Below, in pieces: positions 6,343 through 9,942 of a DNA stretch of 9,942 nt. The DNA is from an uncultured Bacteroidales bacterium. GTDB lineage: Bacteria; Bacteroidota; Bacteroidia; Bacteroidales; Paludibacteraceae. Both the position numbers and the translations under genes were made by a program. The stretch lies in NCBI GenBank assembly GCA_903912795.1, contig CAIWIS010000717.1, positions 1-9,942 on the forward strand, given 5' to 3'. Within the stretch, counting starts at the first letter, position 1; each line of letters starts with the position of its first letter. The notes beneath the pieces were generated by a model that worked only from the letters and a program-made list of their open reading frames with translations, searched no databases and was not told where the DNA came from.

Positions 6343-8955
6343 TTATCTCCCCTTTATAATCCGTTTAATATCATTCAATTTATTTAAAGCCTCAACAGGA
6401 GTTAAATTATTGATATCCAAGTTTTTTATTTCGTCACGGATTTGTTCCAATACGGGGTCGTCCAACTGGAAAAAGCTTAGTTGCATCCCTTCGCGGTGTT
6501 CGGCAATGGAGCCTATTGGTTTCGAAACAGTTGCTTGTCGGTTGTCGGCTTCTAGGTCCTTGAGTATTTGTTCGGAGCGCTTTACAATGCTTTGCGGCAT
6601 GCCAGCCATTTTGGCCACATGAATACCAAAACTGTGTTCGCTACCGCCGCGCACTAACTTACGCAGGAAAATCACTTTTTTATCCACTTCCTTTACCGAA
6701 ACATTGTAATTTTTTATGCGGTTAAAGGATTTTTCCATCTCATTCAACTCATGATAATGTGTTGCAAAAAGCGTTTTGGCCTTGCAGCTCGGATGCTCAT
6801 GAATGTACTCCACAATAGCCCAAGCAATAGAAATACCATCATAAGTGCTTGTGCCACGTCCCAACTCATCAAACAAAATCAGACTACGATTCGAGAGATT
6901 ATTCAGAATGCTGGCCGCTTCGTTCATCTCCACCATAAAAGTAGATTCGCCTTGCGAAATATTATCACTGGCACCTACACGGGTAAAAATTTTATCGACC
7001 ACTCCAATGCGGGCACTTTGCACGGGCACAAAACATCCGATTTGAGCCATAAGTGTAATAAGTGCTGTTTGGCGTAGCAAAGCCGATTTACCTGCCATGT
7101 TTGGTCCGGTAATAATAATTATTTGTTGCGTTTCGCTATCCAAAAACACATCATTGGCAATATAGGTTTCGCCCACGGGCAATTGCTTTTCAATAACCGG
7201 ATGGCGACCTTGTTTAATGTCTAACACATCATTATCGACCACTTCGGGGCGCACATATTTGTTTTCGGCCGACACTTTGGTAAACGACAACAAACAATCG
7301 AGCTGAGCTATTAAGTTCGAATTTAATTGAATAGCTGTAATATAGTCGCTCAGCGCAATCACCAATTCGTTGAAAAGGCGTGTTTCTATAGCCAGAATTT
7401 TTTCTTCGGCACCCAGAATTTTTTCTTCGTATTCCTTGAGTTCTTGCGTAATATAACGTTCGGCATTAACGAGTGTTTGCTTGCGTATCCAGGTTTCGGG
7501 TACTTTGTCTTTGTGTGTATTCCTAACTTCGATATAATATCCAAACACATTATTAAAGTGAATTTTTAGACTTGGAATGCCTGTAGCTTCACTTTCGCGT
7601 TCCTGAACGCGTTGTAAATACTCTTTTCCCGAATGTGCTAAGGTGCGCAACTCATCCAAGTCAGGGTCAATACCGTAACGCAGTATGCCGCCACGATGCA
7701 ACAAAATGGGCGGGTCGTTATTTACTTCTTTTTCAATTTTTTCCGAAATAATATGGCAAGCATTTAGCTGGTCGGCAATTTTTTGAAGAGTTACATTATC
7801 CGTTTCGGCACAGGCGTATTTTATTGGTTCAATGGCTTTGAGTGCCACTTTGAGCTGTACTACTTCGCGCGGATTAATGCGGCCAACAGCTACTTTTGAG
7901 ATAATACGCTCAAGGTCGCCAATTAAAGCTATATTTTGTTCCAAAATTTCTTTCAGAGCTGGATTTTTAAAGAAAAACTCTACTACACTAAGACGTTCAT
8001 TTATTGGCTTAACATCTTTGAGTGGAAAAGCAATCCAACGTTTGAGCAAGCGAGCACCCATGGGACTAATGGTTTTATCCAAAATATCGACCAAAGTTTT
8101 AGCGCCTTCGTTTATAGAACCATAAAGTTCCAAATTGCGTACCGTAAATCGATCGAGCCACACATAGCGATCTTCTTCAATACGAGCCAATTGTGTAATA
8201 TGACCTGTTTGCTGGTGGTGCGTTAAATCTAAATAATGAAGTATAGAACCAGCTGCAACAATACCATTAGTAAGATTATCAACACCAAAACCTTTGAGAT
8301 TTTTTGTTTCGAAGTGTTTCAGCAGGCGTTCGTTGGCCGACTCGGGTGTGTAAGCCCAATCTTCCAATGCATATGTAAAAAATTTGGTACCGAACTGACT
8401 TTCAAAATCTTTGCGCTTGGAACGATCAAAAAGTACTTCTTTTGGACTGAAACTATTGAGCAATTTGTCAACATACTCGCTTGTTCCTTCGGCCACCAAA
8501 AACTCACCCGTTGAAATATCCAAAAATGCAACACCAACACGTGTTTTATTGAGATATACACTTGCCAAAAAATTATTCTCCTTGTGATTTAGCGTAGTAT
8601 CGCTATACGAAACTCCTGGCGTAACCAACTCGGTTACACCACGTTTCACCAACTTTTTGGTCAGTTTGGGATCTTCGAGCTGATCGCAAATAGCCACGCG
8701 CTTACCTGCACGAACCAATTTAGGTAAATAAGTATCCAGCGCATGATGCGGAAAACCAGCCAACTCAACTGTTCGAGCCGACCCATTCGCACGGCGAGTT
8801 AGTGTAATTCCTAAAATTTCTGACGCTTCAATAGCATCGGTTGAGAAAGTTTCGTAAAAATCACCACAACGGAAAAGCAATATCGCATCAGGGTGTTTCG
8901 CCTTGATTTCGAAATATTGCTTCATTAGGGGGGTTTCTACTATTTCGTTTGCCAT
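6343..8955 (-). CDS. mutS: DNA mismatch repair protein MutS
   Basis: Full-length 870-residue MutS. It binds mismatches and small loops in DNA and uses ATP to signal to MutL in post-replication repair. Seen in order: the mismatch-binding motif GDFYE (31-35) with Phe33, which stacks on the mismatch, and Glu35; connector, lever and clamp domains (about 130-560), including NVFGYYIEV (469-477); Walker A GPNMAGKS (617-624); the STFMVEMNE signature (671-679); Walker B LILFDELGRGTS (692-703) with Asp696 and Glu697; and the conserved ATHYHEL (731-737). QLSFF (825-829) resembles a beta-clamp-binding motif. A helix-hairpin-type tail (about 845-868) fits the short C-terminal dimerisation region. No key residue is missing. 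The ATG is preceded by an A-rich leader and only nine bases separate it from the mini-hairpin array. No TAnnTTTG promoter is visible between mutS and the glycosyltransferase, so mutS may be read through from upstream. Confidence 0.98.
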   Translation of the reverse strand: MANEIVETPLMKQYFEIKAKHPDAILLFRCGDFYETFSTDAIEASEILGITLTRRANGSARTVELAGFPHHALDTYLPKLVRAGKRVAICDQLEDPKLTKKLVKRGVTELVTPGVSYSDTTLNHKENNFLASVYLNKTRVGVAFLDISTGEFLVAEGTSEYVDKLLNSFSPKEVLFDRSKRKDFESQFGTKFFTYALEDWAYTPESANERLLKHFETKNLKGFGVDNLTNGIVAAGSILHYLDLTHHQQTGHITQLARIEEDRYVWLDRFTVRNLELYGSINEGAKTLVDILDKTISPMGARLLKRWIAFPLKDVKPINERLSVVEFFFKNPALKEILEQNIALIGDLERIISKVAVGRINPREVVQLKVALKAIEPIKYACAETDNVTLQKIADQLNACHIISEKIEKEVNNDPPILLHRGGILRYGIDPDLDELRTLAHSGKEYLQRVQERESEATGIPSLKIHFNNVFGYYIEVRNTHKDKVPETWIRKQTLVNAERYITQELKEYEEKILGAEEKILAIETRLFNELVIALSDYITAIQLNSNLIAQLDCLLSFTKVSAENKYVRPEVVDNDVLDIKQGRHPVIEKQLPVGETYIANDVFLDSETQQIIIITGPNMAGKSALLRQTALITLMAQIGCFVPVQSARIGVVDKIFTRVGASDNISQGESTFMVEMNEAASILNNLSNRSLILFDELGRGTSTYDGISIAWAIVEYIHEHPSCKAKTLFATHYHELNEMEKSFNRIKNYNVSVKEVDKKVIFLRKLVRGGSEHSFGIHVAKMAGMPQSIVKRSEQILKDLEADNRQATVSKPIGSIAEHREGMQLSFFQLDDPVLEQIRDEIKNLDINNLTPVEALNKLNDIKRIIKGR

Positions 8956-8964
8956 TCTTTTTTT

Positions 8965-9131
8965 GTTATTTAGCCCTGCGGGCGTTATTTAGCTACGCTG
9001 TTATTTAGTGCTTCGCACGTTATTTAGCTTCGCTGTTATTTGTGCTTCGCACGTTATTTACTTCGTGTTATTTGCCCTGCGGGCGTTATTAGCTTCGCGT
9101 TATTAGTGCTTCGCACGTTAATTAGCTTCGC
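8965..9131 (-). repeat. Mini-hairpin array, left arm: ten GNA-triloop units
   Basis: Ten head-to-tail units of 14-19 bp. On the plus strand each is GTTATT(T)(A) followed by a small GC palindrome; on the minus strand it is a hairpin followed by (T)AAATAAC or TAATAAC. Unit starts: 8965, 8984, 9000, 9019, 9035, 9053, 9067, 9085, 9099 and 9117. Minus-strand hairpins in that order: GCCC-GCA-GGGC, AGC-GTA-GCT, GTGC-GAA-GCAC, AGC-GAA-GCT, GTGC-GAA-GCAC, AC-GAA-GT, GCCC-GCA-GGGC, GC-GAA-GC, GTGC-GAA-GCAC, GC-GAA-GC. All loops fit GNA, and strong and weak stems alternate. The array starts nine bases before the mutS start codon. No open reading frame fits it. Confidence 0.9.
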
Positions 9132-9217
9132 GTAGCTAATAACAATCAATAACGGCGCAGCCTAATATCTATCAATATCGCGGAGCTAATATCTATCAAT
9201 ATCGCGCAGCCTAATAA
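9130..9217 (+). repeat. Mini-hairpin array, right arm: four units in the opposite sense
   Basis: Here the hairpin-then-tail order is read on the plus strand. GC-GTA-GC (9130-9136), GGC-GCA-GCC (9154-9162), GC-GGA-GC (9180-9186) and GC-GCA-GC (9204-9210) are each followed by (C)TAATAAC or (C)TAATATC. The spacing is a regular 24-25 bp because each tail is extended by AATCAATAAC or TATCAATATC. The units at 9161-9185 and 9186-9210 are almost identical. The arm ends at the glycosyltransferase stop codon. Together with the left arm it makes a large imperfect inverted repeat. Confidence 0.85.
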
Positions 9218-9942
9218 CTATAAATTTAATGTATTAATTGCCGCTGTCATTTTTGACCAAGCGTATTTTTGTTTTTCAATTTTAATATTTGCAATAAACT
9301 CTTCGGATCGCTTGTTGGTAAAAAAATCGAACAAAGCATTTGCAATCGAAATAGGTTCTACATCAACCACATATCCCACTTTGCCATGCGGCACTATCTC
9401 GGCCAGTCCTCCAACATTGGTAACTAACATAGGTTTTTCGAAATGATACGCAATTTGACTCACACCACTTTGAGTAGCTGAGCGGTAGGGTTGCGCCACC
9501 ATATCGGCAATACTAAAATAATTACGCACTTCGCTATCCGGAATAAAAAGTGTACGTAGCTCTACATGACTTTCCAATTTTAATTTTGCAATCAAATGCA
9601 AATATGGCTCAGGGTCTTCGTAAAACTCACCTGCCACAATTAATTTTAGTGGAAACTCGCGCAAACGCTTATCAGCAAACGCTTCGAGCAATAAATCCAA
9701 TCCTTTATACTCACGTATAAATCCAAAGAACAGGATATAAGAAATTTTTTCGTGCAATCCAAGTCGCATGGCAGCATTCGCTTTTTCGAGCTGATTGCCG
9801 TAGTGGTCGTAAATAGGGTGTGGCGAAACTACAATAGGCTTGTTGGTTTTATCAAATTGTTTGATATCAGCCACAACAGAATCGGCCATAGCCACAAAAG
9901 CATCCATAGCACTCACAAAATAACCAGGAAGCAATTTATCCA
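9218..9942 (-). CDS. Glycosyltransferase, GT4 (group 1) family, 5' end cut by window
   Basis: About 241 C-terminal residues of a GT-B fold glycosyltransferase. The frame is open to the right edge (it reads DKLLPGYFVSAM from the first full codon), so the true start lies outside and the TTG at 9934 is internal. What remains is mostly the nucleotide-sugar-binding domain: VSPHPIYDHYG, then the donor-binding segment ILFFGFIREYKGLDLLLEAF with the conserved Arg and Lys, IVAGEFYED, a helix-strand run ending ADMVAQPYRSATQSG, and KPMLVTNVGGLAEIV. The usual EX7E glutamates are not obvious; the equivalent stretch reads SGVSQIAYHFEKP, which looks like a subfamily trait rather than damage. It transfers a sugar to an unknown acceptor, probably for a surface polysaccharide or glycoconjugate. 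The last codon is TAG, next to the hairpin array. It has the same orientation as mutS, with a gap of 262 nt and no clear terminator. Confidence 0.88.
   Translation of the reverse strand, partial: DKLLPGYFVSAMDAFVAMADSVVADIKQFDKTNKPIVVSPHPIYDHYGNQLEKANAAMRLGLHEKISYILFFGFIREYKGLDLLLEAFADKRLREFPLKLIVAGEFYEDPEPYLHLIAKLKLESHVELRTLFIPDSEVRNYFSIADMVAQPYRSATQSGVSQIAYHFEKPMLVTNVGGLAEIVPHGKVGYVVDVEPISIANALFDFFTNKRSEEFIANIKIEKQKYAWSKMTAAINTLNL

Noticed and set aside
6314..6622. Plus-strand open frame at the mutS 3' end
   Set aside because: It is antisense to the conserved MutS C-terminus and starts inside the mutS terminator region; its residue composition looks like a shadow frame. The same holds for the other plus-strand frames within mutS.
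8319..8561. Second minus-strand frame within mutS
   Set aside because: It overlaps conserved mutS sequence in a different frame and has no initiation signal or recognisable motif.
8965..9217. The repeat array as a CRISPR array
   Set aside because: Units are only 14-25 bp with no unique spacers of similar length between identical repeats. What varies is the hairpin stem, and no cas gene is present.
8965..9217. The array as a coding repeat
   Set aside because: The tails contain TAA in most frames and unit lengths (14, 16, 18, 19 bp) keep shifting the frame, so no continuous open frame exists.
9932..9934. TTG at 9934 as the real glycosyltransferase start
   Set aside because: The frame stays open to the window edge and the N-terminal Rossmann domain of a GT-B enzyme would be missing, so the gene is simply cut by the edge.

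Overview
The window looks like chromosomal DNA of a Bacteroidota species, probably a Cytophagales/Sphingobacteriales/Flavobacteriales relative. Four things support this: AT-rich intergenic DNA, TAnnTTTG-type promoter elements, a large protein with a type IX secretion (T9SS) type A C-terminal domain, and an exosortase-family protein beside a tiny PID-CTERM-like protein. All five recognised genes, plus a partial gene at the right edge, lie on the minus strand, so transcription runs from right to left.

From upstream (right) to downstream (left): a GT4-type glycosyltransferase cut by the right edge (9218-9942); a 250-bp array of mini-hairpins (8965-9217); complete mutS (6343-8955), closed by a strong symmetric terminator (6272-6311); a gene-poor stretch (5830-6271) with a good Bacteroidota promoter and a perfect 19-bp palindrome; a compact three-gene unit (5829-1733) encoding a 934-residue T9SS cargo protein, a 68-residue PID-CTERM-like protein and an exosortase-family protease/transpeptidase; a terminator (1602-1632); a tyrosine phenol-lyase/tryptophanase-family PLP enzyme (96-1544); and its terminator (38-72).

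The three-gene unit appears to be a cell-surface module. The big protein should leave the cell through T9SS. The small protein is little more than a signal peptide, a Gly/Pro-rich linker and a sorting signal, which the adjacent exosortase presumably recognises. Gaps of 9 and 17 nt argue for one transcript.

The most unusual sequence is the array between the glycosyltransferase and mutS. It holds fourteen tiny GC hairpins joined by AT-rich tails. Every hairpin has a GNA triloop when read in one sense, ten on the minus strand and then four on the plus strand, with an orientation switch near 9130. The ten left-hand hairpins alternate strictly between a strong and a weak stem. I recognise no named element with this build.
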